Of a stretch of 46,282 nucleotides of DNA, positions 1-8,425 are shown in pieces. This DNA comes from Clostridium sp. CAG:628 (GTDB lineage: Bacteria > Bacillota_I > Bacilli_A > RF39 > UBA660): positions 67,431 to 113,712 of the forward strand of contig FR902241.1 in NCBI GenBank assembly GCA_000438415.1, written 5' to 3'. Each line of letters starts with the position of its first letter. Position 1 is the stretch's first letter. Below the pieces are notes generated by a model, which saw only the letters and a list, made by a program, of their open reading frames with translations, did no database searches and was not told the origin of the DNA. The position numbers and the translations under genes are program-made.

Positions 1-83
1 TGAACTGTAAAGTATGCTAGTGTTACACTAAGTACTACTACTAGTAAACTAGCAACCACTAATATTGTTTGTTTTTTCTGCAT
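1..83 (-). CDS. N-terminus of a membrane-anchored or secreted surface protein (cut by the window edge)
   Basis: ATG at 81-83 is preceded by a strong AAAGGAGG ribosome site. The 27 visible codons read MQKKQTILVVASLLVVVLSV followed by TLAYFTV: a short basic start, a hydrophobic helix and an AYFT motif. Such starts occur in signal peptides of TasA/camelysin-like and other surface proteins, and the 752-residue protein at 41542 begins similarly. The rest lies outside the window, so the function cannot be named. It probably belongs to the transcription unit that starts at the promoter at 301-329. Confidence 0.7.
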   Translation of the reverse strand, partial: MQKKQTILVVASLLVVVLSVTLAYFTV

Positions 84-112
84 AAACTTATCCCTCCTTT
101 TATTACATAACA

Positions 113-142
113 AAAAATGGGTAGACTCATTCTATCCATTTT
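113..142 (-). terminator. Hairpin terminator or attenuator in the leader of the partial surface gene
   Basis: Read on the minus strand, AAAATGG-A-TAGA pairs with TCTA-C-CCATTTT around a short loop and is followed by six T. It lies between the 29-codon ORF (177-266) and the start of the partial gene (83). There is no room for another promoter between it and that gene's ribosome site, so it may act as an attenuator. Confidence 0.6.
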
Positions 143-176
143 ATTTCATGCAAAAAATTATTAACTTTTAAGTTAG

Positions 177-266
177 TTAGAAGATAATACCCCCCCCGTT
201 TAGTACTTTATTTTGTACTATTGGCGAAGATACATAACTTAATTTATTTACAAAATTATTAGTCAT
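177..266 (-). CDS. 29-residue small ORF or leader peptide containing a G8 tract
   Basis: ATG at 264-266 is preceded at good spacing by AGAAGGAGG and lies about 30 bases downstream of a consensus promoter. The peptide begins MTNNFVNKLSYVSSPIVQNK and ends VLNGGGIIF. The three Gly codons are a run of eight G (190-197), extraordinary in this AT-rich DNA. A one-base gain in that run would extend the ORF to near the downstream terminator. It may be a leader peptide, a small exported peptide or a phase-variable switch. I do not recognise a family. Confidence 0.5.
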   Translation of the reverse strand: MTNNFVNKLSYVSSPIVQNKVLNGGGIIF

Positions 267-300
267 ATTTTGTGTCCTCCTTCTACCTTAAACTAATAAA

Positions 301-329
301 AGTATAACAAAAAAGAATACTCTTTTCAA
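301..329 (-). promoter_or_regulatory. Sigma-A type promoter for the small ORF / surface gene leader
   Basis: Minus strand TTGAAA (324-329), a 17-base spacer and TATACT (301-306). The layout closely resembles the promoters of the two surface-protein genes at 28681 and 31085. Confidence 0.75.
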
Positions 330-376
330 GTACCCTTTAACAATTTTACTAAATATTACTAGAAGTAGTTATCTTT

Positions 377-2320
377 TTAATTTTCTTCAGTTTCTTCTTC
401 ATTATTTTGTTGTGTATTTTCTTTTAAAGTAGTAATCTTTTTAAAGTAATCTGTTTTTAAAGTTAAATCATTCTTTTTAATAATTTCTCCTATATAATAA
501 TTCATATTCTCTAAAGCATCACTACTTATCCACTTATTATTAGTAACAACTCCACCTTCAACATAAACGTTACCATCATACCAACTATAATCACTAAAGA
601 ATACATATCCGTTATAATTTTTTGCTAGTGCATTTTTTCCCAAATAGTTTACTGGATTATAATCTATTCCATATAAGTTAAGTACTGTAGGTAGTATATT
701 TAACTGACTTGTTACATCTTTTACTGTCTTTTTTGTTTTTCCATCATATATAAAGAATGGTGTATGATTTATTAAGTTATTTTTTGTATCTTTATATTTA
801 TCTAATATAGTTTGATCACTTAATGTGTATAAATAATGATCTGTATAAACTACTATTACTGTATTTTCAAGCAGGGATTTTTCTTCTAATTTATTAAGTA
901 ATAATTCTACCATGTAATCAGTTTCTTTTGCTTGTCTTTTTGCACATTCTTCTTCAGTCAATACTGGAAGAGTATAATCTTTTGGAAGTTTTTCTTCGCC
1001 AAGTTCTTCCAAGGCATCCATAGTAATTAAGGTTTTACATACACCTTTTTCAGTACTAAAAGGTAAATGACTACTATAAGTTATAATGTAATCTACAAAT
1101 TTATCATTTTCAAACATTTTATTACTGAAGTCTTCATTAAGTATTAGTTCTCTATCTAATTCATACTCTTTATTTTTATAGTCATATAAGTCTATTAAAC
1201 CATAGTAGTTATCATAACCCCAGTTTTTGTAATTTGCTCCTCTACTATAGAATTCACTTGTATTCATGTGAAAAGCGTTTACTGCATATCCCTCATTTTT
1301 AAATAATCTAGCTAAAGTATATGGAAAAGTGCTTTTACTAAAAGAGTATGCATTTTGAGTAAAACTTAGTGGTGTTATGAAACCTGTATTTACTGCAAAT
1401 TCACTATTAAATGTACTTCCTCCCCCATTATAGTATGAATAATGATTAGTAAAATTAATACCATTCATCATCATATTATAAAGTGTTGGAGTATTTTCTT
1501 TAGTGAGCATCCAAGTGTCTACCCCCTCTAATTGTAAAAGTATTAAATTTTTTCCTTCAAATAAACCTGTATATTTATCGTTATCTTTTTCTTCTTCCAT
1601 ATTATACATATCATGTAAAAATTTTAATTCTTCTTCACTATTTGTTTTTTTAGGTTTTAAAAAAGTTATATAGAAGTTTCTAATATTGTATTCGTAAAAG
1701 CCACTTATTCTCATGCTTTTATTATTATCATTAAAATTAATATATATATTTCTAGGATTACGCCATGTTGACCAAGTTAGTTCTACATCTTTTTTACCTA
1801 AAAGTAATGGAGTTAATAGATGCATTATAGTAAATACAAGTATTACTATGATTAATCTTTTATAATTATTTTTATTTTGTTTTGGGAAAAATTTAAGTAC
1901 GTAGATAAATGTACCTATTACAATTACACTTAATACATATACCCATATGTTACAGTTAATTATTGCATCCATAAAGTAACTAGAGCCTTCACTTGCAAGT
2001 AAGATAAGTGAAAAATCAAAGAATGTATCTGTCATACTATAATATACATTATTAACTATAAACAAGGCAAAACTAAGTATAAAAAATATTATGTATATTG
2101 TTTTACCTATTTTCTTTTTAAAAGATAATGATACACCTAAAAATAGTGCTATCCATATTAAAGTAAATAAATTTGGTACTAACCTATATATACCAAAAAA
2201 ATTAATTTTATGTCCTAAACCTCTTGTAAATAAATCCATTAATAAAAATGGAATTGCTATAAATAATATATTTTTATTTTTAATAATAAATTCTTTTATT
2301 TTTTTTACTTCTTTTTTCAT
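377..2320 (-). CDS. LtaS-like phosphoglycerol transferase (sulfatase-fold membrane enzyme)
   Basis: About 647 residues with several membrane segments in the first ~175, then an extracellular alkaline-phosphatase/sulfatase fold. This is the architecture of lipoteichoic acid synthases, which transfer glycerol phosphate from phosphatidylglycerol. Visible metal and catalytic sites (numbered from a GTG three codons upstream) are the Glu of LLQLEGVD near 268, the expected nucleophile Thr306 in GGGSTFNSEF, ITYSSHLPF and the late TDHYLYT motif. I place the start at ATG 2320 because the promoter at 2337-2365 would start transcription near 2330, leaving the GTG at 2329 almost no leader. Divergent from the FtsW-like gene. 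It could act on another phosphoglycerol acceptor rather than classical LTA. Confidence 0.85.
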   Translation of the reverse strand: MKKEVKKIKEFIIKNKNILFIAIPFLLMDLFTRGLGHKINFFGIYRLVPNLFTLIWIALFLGVSLSFKKKIGKTIYIIFFILSFALFIVNNVYYSMTDTFFDFSLILLASEGSSYFMDAIINCNIWVYVLSVIVIGTFIYVLKFFPKQNKNNYKRLIIVILVFTIMHLLTPLLLGKKDVELTWSTWRNPRNIYINFNDNNKSMRISGFYEYNIRNFYITFLKPKKTNSEEELKFLHDMYNMEEEKDNDKYTGLFEGKNLILLQLEGVDTWMLTKENTPTLYNMMMNGINFTNHYSYYNGGGSTFNSEFAVNTGFITPLSFTQNAYSFSKSTFPYTLARLFKNEGYAVNAFHMNTSEFYSRGANYKNWGYDNYYGLIDLYDYKNKEYELDRELILNEDFSNKMFENDKFVDYIITYSSHLPFSTEKGVCKTLITMDALEELGEEKLPKDYTLPVLTEEECAKRQAKETDYMVELLLNKLEEKSLLENTVIVVYTDHYLYTLSDQTILDKYKDTKNNLINHTPFFIYDGKTKKTVKDVTSQLNILPTVLNLYGIDYNPVNYLGKNALAKNYNGYVFFSDYSWYDGNVYVEGGVVTNNKWISSDALENMNYYIGEIIKKNDLTLKTDYFKKITTLKENTQQNNEEETEEN

Positions 2321-2336
2321 ACTAATCACTTTTATA

Positions 2337-2365
2337 ATTATACTATATTTTATTAATTTTGTAAA
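2337..2365 (-). promoter_or_regulatory. Promoter of the LtaS-like gene
   Basis: Minus strand TTTACA (2360-2365), 17-base spacer, TATAAT (2337-2342). The predicted transcript begins about 10 bases before the ATG, giving a very short leader. Confidence 0.75.
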
Positions 2366-2422
2366 ACCTAAAATCTAGTATATAACATAAATTCTTTCAT
2401 AAAATTTTATAGGTGGGTATTT

Positions 2423-3502
2423 ATGAGAGATAAGATTCTTTATTATGCTACAATTATTTTATCAGTATTTGGTTTAGTTATGATATATTCTAGTAGTTAT
2501 GTATGGGCTAGTTACAAATTTAATAATGCTTTTAAGTATGTTATTAATCAGGGTATATTTCTTATATTGGGAATTATTTTAATGACTATTCTTAGTAAAA
2601 TAGATTCTTGTTTTTATAAAAAATACTCTAATTATTTGTTATTATTTACATTTATTTTATTAGTATTAGTGTTAATTCCTGGAATTGGGGTTGTTAGAAA
2701 TGGTAGTAGAAGTTGGTTTGGTATTGCTTCTTTTGGTTTTCAACCTAGTGAGATTAGTAAACTTAGTTTAGTTATTTTTGTGTCTAAGTATTTAGAAAGA
2801 AATGATGCTCTTAAAAGAGTTACTTCTAAATTTGTTTTCCCTATATTAGGGCTTATTTTATTATTTTTTCTTTTGATTTTACTTGAACCTGACTTTGGAA
2901 CTGGCATGATTATTGTGTTTTCGTTAATAGTACTTATTTTTATTACGGGTACTAATTTAAGTATTTTTGTTAGATTAGGAATACTTGGTATTGTAGGTAT
3001 TATTGGTTTGATAATAGTTGCTCCTTATAGGTTAAAGAGAATTATTTCGTTTGTTAATCCATGGAGTGACCCTTTAGGAAGTGGATTTCAAATTATACAG
3101 AGCTTGTATGCAATTGGACCAGGTGGGTTACTTGGACAAGGATTCTTAAATTCTAGGCAGAAACACTTTTATTTACCTGAACCTCAGACTGATTTTATTT
3201 TTTCTATTATTAGTGAGGAGTTCGGTTTTCTTGGTGTATTAATTGTTAGTGTGCTATTTATTGTTATATTTTATAGATGTATTAAAACAGCTTTAGAGAC
3301 TGAAAATTTATTTGATAAGTATTTAGTTTTTGGTTTATCTTTTATGCTTATTTTTCAAACTCTTTTAAACTTATCAGTTGTTGTTGGACTCGTTCCTGTT
3401 ACTGGGGTTACTCTTCCATTTATTAGTTATGGAGGAAGTAGTTTGCTTACTAGTTTTATGATGATAGGAATTATATTGGGTATAAGTAATAAAAACAAGT
3501 GA
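2423..3502 (+). CDS. ftsW: SEDS-family peptidoglycan polymerase, FtsW/SpoVE type
   Basis: 359 residues with about ten membrane helices, typical of FtsW/RodA/SpoVE glycosyltransferases that polymerise lipid II with a partner class B PBP. Key motifs are SRSWFGIASFGFQPSE near 93-110, the long loop with GQGFLNSRQKHFYLPEPQTD and SEEFGFLG, and the terminal TLPFISYGGSSL. AGGTGGG precedes the ATG. FtsW and SpoVE are preferred over RodA by the NSRQKHFYLPE loop, but they cannot be told apart here. A suitable PBP partner is encoded at 8426-10336. The gene ends with TGA, which shows that TGA is a stop in this genome. Confidence 0.88.
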   Translation: MRDKILYYATIILSVFGLVMIYSSSYVWASYKFNNAFKYVINQGIFLILGIILMTILSKIDSCFYKKYSNYLLLFTFILLVLVLIPGIGVVRNGSRSWFGIASFGFQPSEISKLSLVIFVSKYLERNDALKRVTSKFVFPILGLILLFFLLILLEPDFGTGMIIVFSLIVLIFITGTNLSIFVRLGILGIVGIIGLIIVAPYRLKRIISFVNPWSDPLGSGFQIIQSLYAIGPGGLLGQGFLNSRQKHFYLPEPQTDFIFSIISEEFGFLGVLIVSVLFIVIFYRCIKTALETENLFDKYLVFGLSFMLIFQTLLNLSVVVGLVPVTGVTLPFISYGGSSLLTSFMMIGIILGISNKNK

Positions 3503-3531
3503 ATTTGTAGTTTATATTGGTACATTTTGTG

Positions 3532-3622
3532 AAAGTGGATGCAAAAAAGTGCGAGTCGGAGTAAAAAGTGGGTGCAAAAAGGTGCAAGTTGGAACAAAAA
3601 GTGGGTGCAAAAAGGTGCAAAG
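3532..3622. repeat. Three tandem copies of a 33-bp repeat
   Basis: Copies start at 3532, 3565 and 3598, each beginning AAAGTGG(A/G)TGCAAAAA and continuing with (A/G)GTGCRAG. They differ by a few substitutions, and the last copy merges into the promoter region of the next gene. A related inverted motif, containing AAAGTGGATG and AAAAAGGCACTTG on the minus strand, occurs near 29370-29420. Confidence 0.8.
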
Positions 3623-3655
3623 TTAATGAAAATACGTGTATTTTTGCTTAAAATA

Positions 3656-3664
3656 TGGTATAAT
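3656..3664 (+). promoter_or_regulatory. Extended -10 promoter of the AAA/DUF4143 gene
   Basis: TGGTATAAT is a TGn-extended -10 without a recognisable -35. It lies just after the tandem repeats and about 27 bases before the ATG. Confidence 0.5.
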
Positions 3665-3690
3665 TAAGGTGAGTATTGGAGGAATTTACC

Positions 3691-5019
3691 ATGAAAAGAA
3701 AAATATATAATGATTTATTAGAATGGAAAAACGAAACTGTCTTTAAACCCTTAATGATTTTAGGAGTTAGGCAATGTGGAAAATCATATATAATTGATAA
3801 ATTTTGTAAGAATGAATATAAGTATTACAAGAAAATAAACTTGTTAGATGATAAGGCGGTTGTTGATTTATATAAATCAAATAAGTCTTCTTTAGATAAA
3901 TTTAGAGATTTAAAATTAATTATTGACTTTGATTATGATAAAGAGGATTCTATTTTATTTATTGATGAGATACAAGAATCCGAAGAATTAATTTCTGATT
4001 TAAAATATATTAATGAAAATCATAGCAATGTTAGAATTATATGTGCTGGATCTCTTTTAGGAGTAAAACTTGCTAAGCTAACTAGCCCTTTTCCTGTCGG
4101 AAAAGTTAAAAGGCTTTATATGTATCCAATGGATTTTGAAGAGTTTTTAATAGCCTTTAATCAAGAAGCGTTACTTGACAAAATAAATGAATGTTTTGAT
4201 AAAAATGAGTCGATGGGAGTTGTTCATGAAGTTGCATTAAGTTACTACAGAGCCTACTTGCTATCTGGGGGTATGCCTGAAAGTGTATCTAAGTTAATTA
4301 GTTGTAATAATGACTACTATAACTTTGATTTAAATATACTTAGTAATATTATTGAAGACTATATGAACGATATGAACTATCATGTTAATAATTCAAATGA
4401 AACTTTAAAGATTAGAAAGATTTATTACTCATTAATTTCTCAATTACAAAATGTATCTAAAAAGTTTCAATATTCTGTAATTGAAAGTAATTCTAAATCA
4501 AGAGACTACTCTTCTTCATTAAGTTGGCTAGTGGAAAGCAGCATGGTACAGGTATGTAAATGTATTAAATTACCTGAAAAACCATTACTAGGTTTTGTAG
4601 ATGAAGACACTTTTAAAGTATATTATTCTGATGTTGGTGTTTTTAATAGATTAGTAAACAATGATGTTAAAACAATACTCTTAGATGAAATGAAGATATA
4701 TAAGGGAATAATCACTGAAAATTATGTTGCAAATCAATTAAAATCAAATGGTATTGATTTACTTTATTGGAAAGGAAATAGAGATGCTGAAGTAGACTTT
4801 CTTATTACTACAGAAAACGATGGAGTTATTCCAATAGAAGTAAAAGCAGATAATAATACTCAGTCAAAGAGTTTAAATGTTTATAATGATTTATATTCTC
4901 CAAATTATATGATAAGAATTAGTACTAAAGATTTTGGTTATAACCCTGATAGTAAAATTAAATCAATTCCTTTATATGCTACTTATCTTATAAAGAAGTT
5001 ATCATGTAATAGTAAATAG
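3691..5019 (+). CDS. AAA-family ATPase with C-terminal DUF4143 nuclease-like domain
   Basis: About 442 residues. The N-terminal AAA_14-type ATPase has a Walker A-like GVRQCGKS near residues 25-32, the Walker B ILFIDEIQE and sensor ICAGSLLG. The C-terminal DUF4143 has a PD-(D/E)XK-like signature, DAEVDFLI ... IPIEVKA. This family is common, often isolated and mobile in gut bacteria, and its cellular role is unknown. I chose ATG 3691 because GGAGG (3678-3682) sits at ideal spacing before it; the in-frame TTG at 3676 precedes that site. The gene is monocistronic or reads into the small ORF at 5034. Confidence 0.88.
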   Translation: MKRKIYNDLLEWKNETVFKPLMILGVRQCGKSYIIDKFCKNEYKYYKKINLLDDKAVVDLYKSNKSSLDKFRDLKLIIDFDYDKEDSILFIDEIQESEELISDLKYINENHSNVRIICAGSLLGVKLAKLTSPFPVGKVKRLYMYPMDFEEFLIAFNQEALLDKINECFDKNESMGVVHEVALSYYRAYLLSGGMPESVSKLISCNNDYYNFDLNILSNIIEDYMNDMNYHVNNSNETLKIRKIYYSLISQLQNVSKKFQYSVIESNSKSRDYSSSLSWLVESSMVQVCKCIKLPEKPLLGFVDEDTFKVYYSDVGVFNRLVNNDVKTILLDEMKIYKGIITENYVANQLKSNGIDLLYWKGNRDAEVDFLITTENDGVIPIEVKADNNTQSKSLNVYNDLYSPNYMIRISTKDFGYNPDSKIKSIPLYATYLIKKLSCNSK

Positions 5020-5033
5020 ATTAGGAAGTAATT

Positions 5034-5138
5034 ATGAAAGAAGATAAAGATTATGAAAAAGAAATAGAAGCTAATACTAAAAGAAATACTAAAGAAGAAA
5101 TATTAAAAAGTATAGATAAGATTATTCACACTCTCTAG
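5034..5138 (+). CDS. Possible 34-residue charged peptide
   Basis: ATG follows TAGGAAG at usable spacing. The peptide is highly charged and probably helical (MKEDKDYEKEIEANTKRNTK, then EEILKSIDKIIHTL). No family is recognised. It may be a real small protein or the tail of a decayed gene. Confidence 0.35.
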   Translation: MKEDKDYEKEIEANTKRNTKEEILKSIDKIIHTL

Positions 5139-5157
5139 TCTTTTAAAATTATTATAA

Positions 5158-5184
5158 TTAGCACTCTATATTGACGAGTGCTAA
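5158..5184. promoter_or_regulatory. CIRCE operator (HrcA binding site)
   Basis: Perfect inverted repeat TTAGCACTC-N9-GAGTGCTAA, identical to the CIRCE consensus bound by the heat-shock repressor HrcA. It overlaps the -35 element of the clpB promoter, so HrcA would block transcription directly. Confidence 0.95.
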
Positions 5185-5199
5185 TTTTTGTGGTATAAT
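5171..5199 (+). promoter_or_regulatory. Promoter of clpB, overlapped by CIRCE
   Basis: TTGACG (5171-5176), 17-base spacer, TATAAT (5194-5199) with a TGG extension. Confidence 0.85.
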
Positions 5200-5226
5200 A
5201 TATAACGTGAAAAGGAGGAATGAAAT

Positions 5227-7323
5227 ATGTTTGATATGAATAATAATGAAGAAGAAAACGTTCTAGAAAAATATGGACGTAATATAAATGAAGATGTGAA
5301 GTCTCGTAAGATAGACCCTATTATTGGACGTGATGAAGAGATACGTAGCATCACTAGAATTTTATCTAGAAAAACAAAAAACAATCCTGTTCTAATTGGT
5401 GAACCAGGTGTTGGTAAAACTGCTATAGTTGAGGGACTTGCACAAAGGATTGTCAAAGGTGACGTTCCAGAAAGTTTGAAAAATAAAACTGTTTGGGAGT
5501 TAAATATGGCAAGCTTGATTGCAGGTGCTAAATACCGTGGTGAGTTTGAAGAAAGACTTAAGAAAGTACTTGATGAAGTCAAAAAAAGTGAAGGAAACAT
5601 CATAATGTTTATTGATGAAATTCACACCATCGTTGGTACTGGTGCAGTGGAAGGAGCAATGGACACAGGTAACATTTTAAAACCAATGTTAGCACGTGGT
5701 GAAATTCATGTAATTGGTGCTACTACATTAAATGAGTATAGAATGTACATTGAAAAAGATGGAGCTCTTGAAAGAAGGTTTCAAAAAGTTATAGTAAGTG
5801 AACCAACTGTTGAAGATACTATTACTATCTTGCGTGGTTTAAAAGAAAGATTTGAGATATTCCATGGTGTTACTATTCAAGATAAAGCTCTTGTAAGTGC
5901 AGCGACTCTATCTAATAGATATATAACTGATAGATTTTTACCTGATAAAGCAATAGATTTAGTAGATGAAGCCTGTGCAACAATAAGAGTGCAAATGGAT
6001 AGTGTACCTACTTCGCTTGATGAAGTTACAAGAAAAATATTAACCCTTCAAGTTGAAAAAGAGGCTTTAAAGAAAGAAAAAGATGAAGTTTCTGTTAAAA
6101 GACTTGAAGCTCTTGATAAAGAATTATATGACTTAAAAAGTAAAGAACAAGAACTAAGTAGTAAGTGGAAAGAAGAAAAAAGTGTTAATGAAGAAATAAA
6201 AAGAGTTAAATCTGATATTTCTAAATATACTTTTGAATTTGAGAATGCTAAAAATAATTATGACCTAGAAACTGCTGCTAGAATTAAAAATGAAGTATTA
6301 CCTAAATTAAATGAAAAACTTAATGAGTTAAGTAAGAAAGGTAAAGAAGGAATTTTGTCTGATGTGGTTACTAGTGAAGACATTGCTAATGTAATTAGTA
6401 AATGGACTAATATCCCTTTATCAAAGTTAATTTCTAGTGAAAAAGAAAAAGTCTTACACTTATATGATAACTTAAAGAAACGTGTTAAGGGACAAGATGA
6501 TGCATTAAAATTAGTAAGCAATGCTATACTTCGTTCAAGAAGTGGTATAAAGGATCCTAATAGACCTATTGGTACATTTATGTTTTTAGGTCCTACTGGT
6601 GTAGGTAAAACAGAAGTTGCAAGAAGTCTAGCATATGAGTTATTTGACGATGAGACACACATGATTAGAATTGATATGAGTGAGTATATGGAAAAGTATT
6701 CAGTATCAAGACTTATTGGTGCAGCACCAGGATATATTGGGTATGAAGAAGGTGGACAACTTACTGAAAAAGTAAGAAGAAACCCCTATTCTATTGTTTT
6801 GTTTGATGAAATAGAAAAAGCACACCCTGATGTGTTAAATTTACTTTTACAAATATTAGATGAAGGAAGATTAACTGACTCAAATGGTAGATGTGTCAAC
6901 TTCAAAAACACCATCATAATTATGACATCTAATGTTGGAAGTGAATATATTTTAAATGGAGAAAGTAATAAAGTAACTAGTGAGCTTACTAAATACTTTA
7001 GACCAGAATTCTTAAATAGACTTGACGAAATAATTGTTTTTAATAAGTTAAGTAAAGATAATTTAAGTGAAATACTTGATAATATAGTTAAACAAATCGA
7101 GCATAGATTAGTTGATATCAATGTAAAAATCGTGTTAACAGAAGGAGCTAGAAAATACTTTATAGATAATGGGTATGATGAAGCATTTGGTGCACGTCCT
7201 TTAAAAAGACTTGTCAGTAATAAACTAGAAACACTTCTTGCTAATAAGTTAATTAATAACGAAATAAAAACTAATAGTATAGTTACTGTTGACTATAAAG
7301 ATAACAATTTAATAATTAAGTAA
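5227..7323 (+). CDS. clpB: ClpB-type Hsp100 disaggregase lacking the N-terminal domain
   Basis: 698 residues with two AAA+ modules. The first has Walker A GEPGVGKT (58-65) and the second GPTGVGKT (about 455). A coiled-coil middle domain (about 265-385) separates them. The usual Clp N-domain (about 140 residues) is absent; the protein starts almost directly at the first ATPase domain. No ClpP-docking IGF/LGF loop is seen after SNVGSEY in the second module, which favours a ClpB-like aggregate-dissolving chaperone over a ClpC/ClpA protease partner. AAGGAGG precedes the ATG. Heat-shock control through CIRCE is directly visible, and a strong terminator follows. Confidence 0.92.
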   Translation: MFDMNNNEEENVLEKYGRNINEDVKSRKIDPIIGRDEEIRSITRILSRKTKNNPVLIGEPGVGKTAIVEGLAQRIVKGDVPESLKNKTVWELNMASLIAGAKYRGEFEERLKKVLDEVKKSEGNIIMFIDEIHTIVGTGAVEGAMDTGNILKPMLARGEIHVIGATTLNEYRMYIEKDGALERRFQKVIVSEPTVEDTITILRGLKERFEIFHGVTIQDKALVSAATLSNRYITDRFLPDKAIDLVDEACATIRVQMDSVPTSLDEVTRKILTLQVEKEALKKEKDEVSVKRLEALDKELYDLKSKEQELSSKWKEEKSVNEEIKRVKSDISKYTFEFENAKNNYDLETAARIKNEVLPKLNEKLNELSKKGKEGILSDVVTSEDIANVISKWTNIPLSKLISSEKEKVLHLYDNLKKRVKGQDDALKLVSNAILRSRSGIKDPNRPIGTFMFLGPTGVGKTEVARSLAYELFDDETHMIRIDMSEYMEKYSVSRLIGAAPGYIGYEEGGQLTEKVRRNPYSIVLFDEIEKAHPDVLNLLLQILDEGRLTDSNGRCVNFKNTIIIMTSNVGSEYILNGESNKVTSELTKYFRPEFLNRLDEIIVFNKLSKDNLSEILDNIVKQIEHRLVDINVKIVLTEGARKYFIDNGYDEAFGARPLKRLVSNKLETLLANKLINNEIKTNSIVTVDYKDNNLIIK

Positions 7324-7332
7324 AAAGAAAAC

Positions 7333-7363
7333 AGAACATTTTATTCAAATGTTCTATTTTTTT
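7333..7363 (+). terminator. Terminator after clpB
   Basis: AGAACATTT (7333-7341), loop TATTC, AAATGTTCT (7347-7355), then a T run. It ends at the stop codon of convergent mraY. Confidence 0.9.
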
Positions 7364-8354
7364 ATAACCAAACACCGTAATATATAGCTCCCATTCCTAA
7401 CATAAAACCAACTATCCAGAACAGTTTAACTATATCTGTTTCTTCCCATCCTAATTGTTCAAAGTGATGATGAAGAGGTGCCATTAAGAATACTTTTTTA
7501 CCAAATTTTCTAATTGCTATTATTTGAATAAAACTAGATAATGTTTCTGCAATAAATACTCCACCTATTACTGCAAGTGACAATTCGTGCTTTGTAAGAA
7601 TAGCTACTGCAGCAAGAGTTGCTCCAAGTCCAAGTGAACCAGTATCTCCCATAAAAACTTTAGCTGGGTGTGTGTTATAAACTAGGAAACCTAATAAACT
7701 ACCTACTAATATAAAGCAGAATATAGCAATTTCTTGATAACCTTGTATCCAATTACTACCCCATGAAATAATACCAAAAGATAAAAATGCTATCGCGGAT
7801 AATCCCCCAGCTAAACCATCTTCCCCATCTGTGATATTAACTGCATTAGATGAACCTACCAATAAAAATAATATAAAGAATCCATATGCCCATTTTAAGT
7901 CAATATCTAAATTTAGTGAAGTAACTATTAAATGTGTACTTCCTCCATCTTTCATGTAAATATAGAAGAAAACTATTGCAATAATTATTTGAACAATTAA
8001 TTTTTGTACTACAGTTAATCCATCATTGTGGTGTCTTTTTATCTTTTTTAGGTCATCTGCTAATCCTAGTAAACTATATGAAATAAATACAAATAATATA
8101 ATTATTAGAGAACTAGTTATTTCTAGTGAACCTCTTATATATAAAAGTAACATTGCTATAATAGTTGGTATTATAAATATTAATCCTCCTATTGTAGGTG
8201 TACCTTCTTTTTGTAAGTGTCTTTCAGTTATCATAGTACATACACTTTGTCTAAAGTTCAATTTTTTTAGTATAGGTAATAAGATTAAACCAGCAAATAC
8301 TGATAAAAAGAATCCCATCATTAATCCCAAAATAGATTTAGCTAATATAAGCAC
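7362..8354 (-). CDS. mraY: Phospho-N-acetylmuramoyl-pentapeptide transferase
   Basis: About 330 residues with ten membrane helices. MraY makes lipid I from UDP-MurNAc-pentapeptide and undecaprenyl phosphate. Visible motifs are ADDLKKIKRHHNDGL, the catalytic NITDGEDGLAGG and the HHHFEQLGWEE loop. I chose the GTG at 8352-8354 because GAGAGGAG precedes it at ideal spacing, the length then matches the family, and the longer frame to 8405 would run through the promoter at 8377-8405. It lies downstream of the PBP gene in a division/cell-wall arrangement but also has its own promoter. Confidence 0.95.
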   Translation of the reverse strand: MLILAKSILGLMMGFFLSVFAGLILLPILKKLNFRQSVCTMITERHLQKEGTPTIGGLIFIIPTIIAMLLLYIRGSLEITSSLIIILFVFISYSLLGLADDLKKIKRHHNDGLTVVQKLIVQIIIAIVFFYIYMKDGGSTHLIVTSLNLDIDLKWAYGFFILFLLVGSSNAVNITDGEDGLAGGLSAIAFLSFGIISWGSNWIQGYQEIAIFCFILVGSLLGFLVYNTHPAKVFMGDTGSLGLGATLAAVAILTKHELSLAVIGGVFIAETLSSFIQIIAIRKFGKKVFLMAPLHHHFEQLGWEETDIVKLFWIVGFMLGMGAIYYGVWL

Positions 8355-8376
8355 AAAATCACTCCTCTCACTTTTA

Positions 8377-8405
8377 ATTATACATTTATGTAAGTAAAAT
8401 TTCAA
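8377..8405 (-). promoter_or_regulatory. Promoter of mraY
   Basis: Minus strand TTGAAA (8400-8405), 17-base spacer, TATAAT (8377-8382). Confidence 0.75.
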
Positions 8406-8425
8406 ATATTTTGGTGTTTCATTAA

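Noticed and set aside
2423..3502. Mycoplasma-type code with TGA as Trp
   Set aside because: Trp is encoded by TGG and the FtsW-like gene stops at TGA with a normal C-terminus.
3532..3622. Possible CRISPR array
   Set aside because: Repeats are contiguous with no unique spacers, and no cas genes are nearby.
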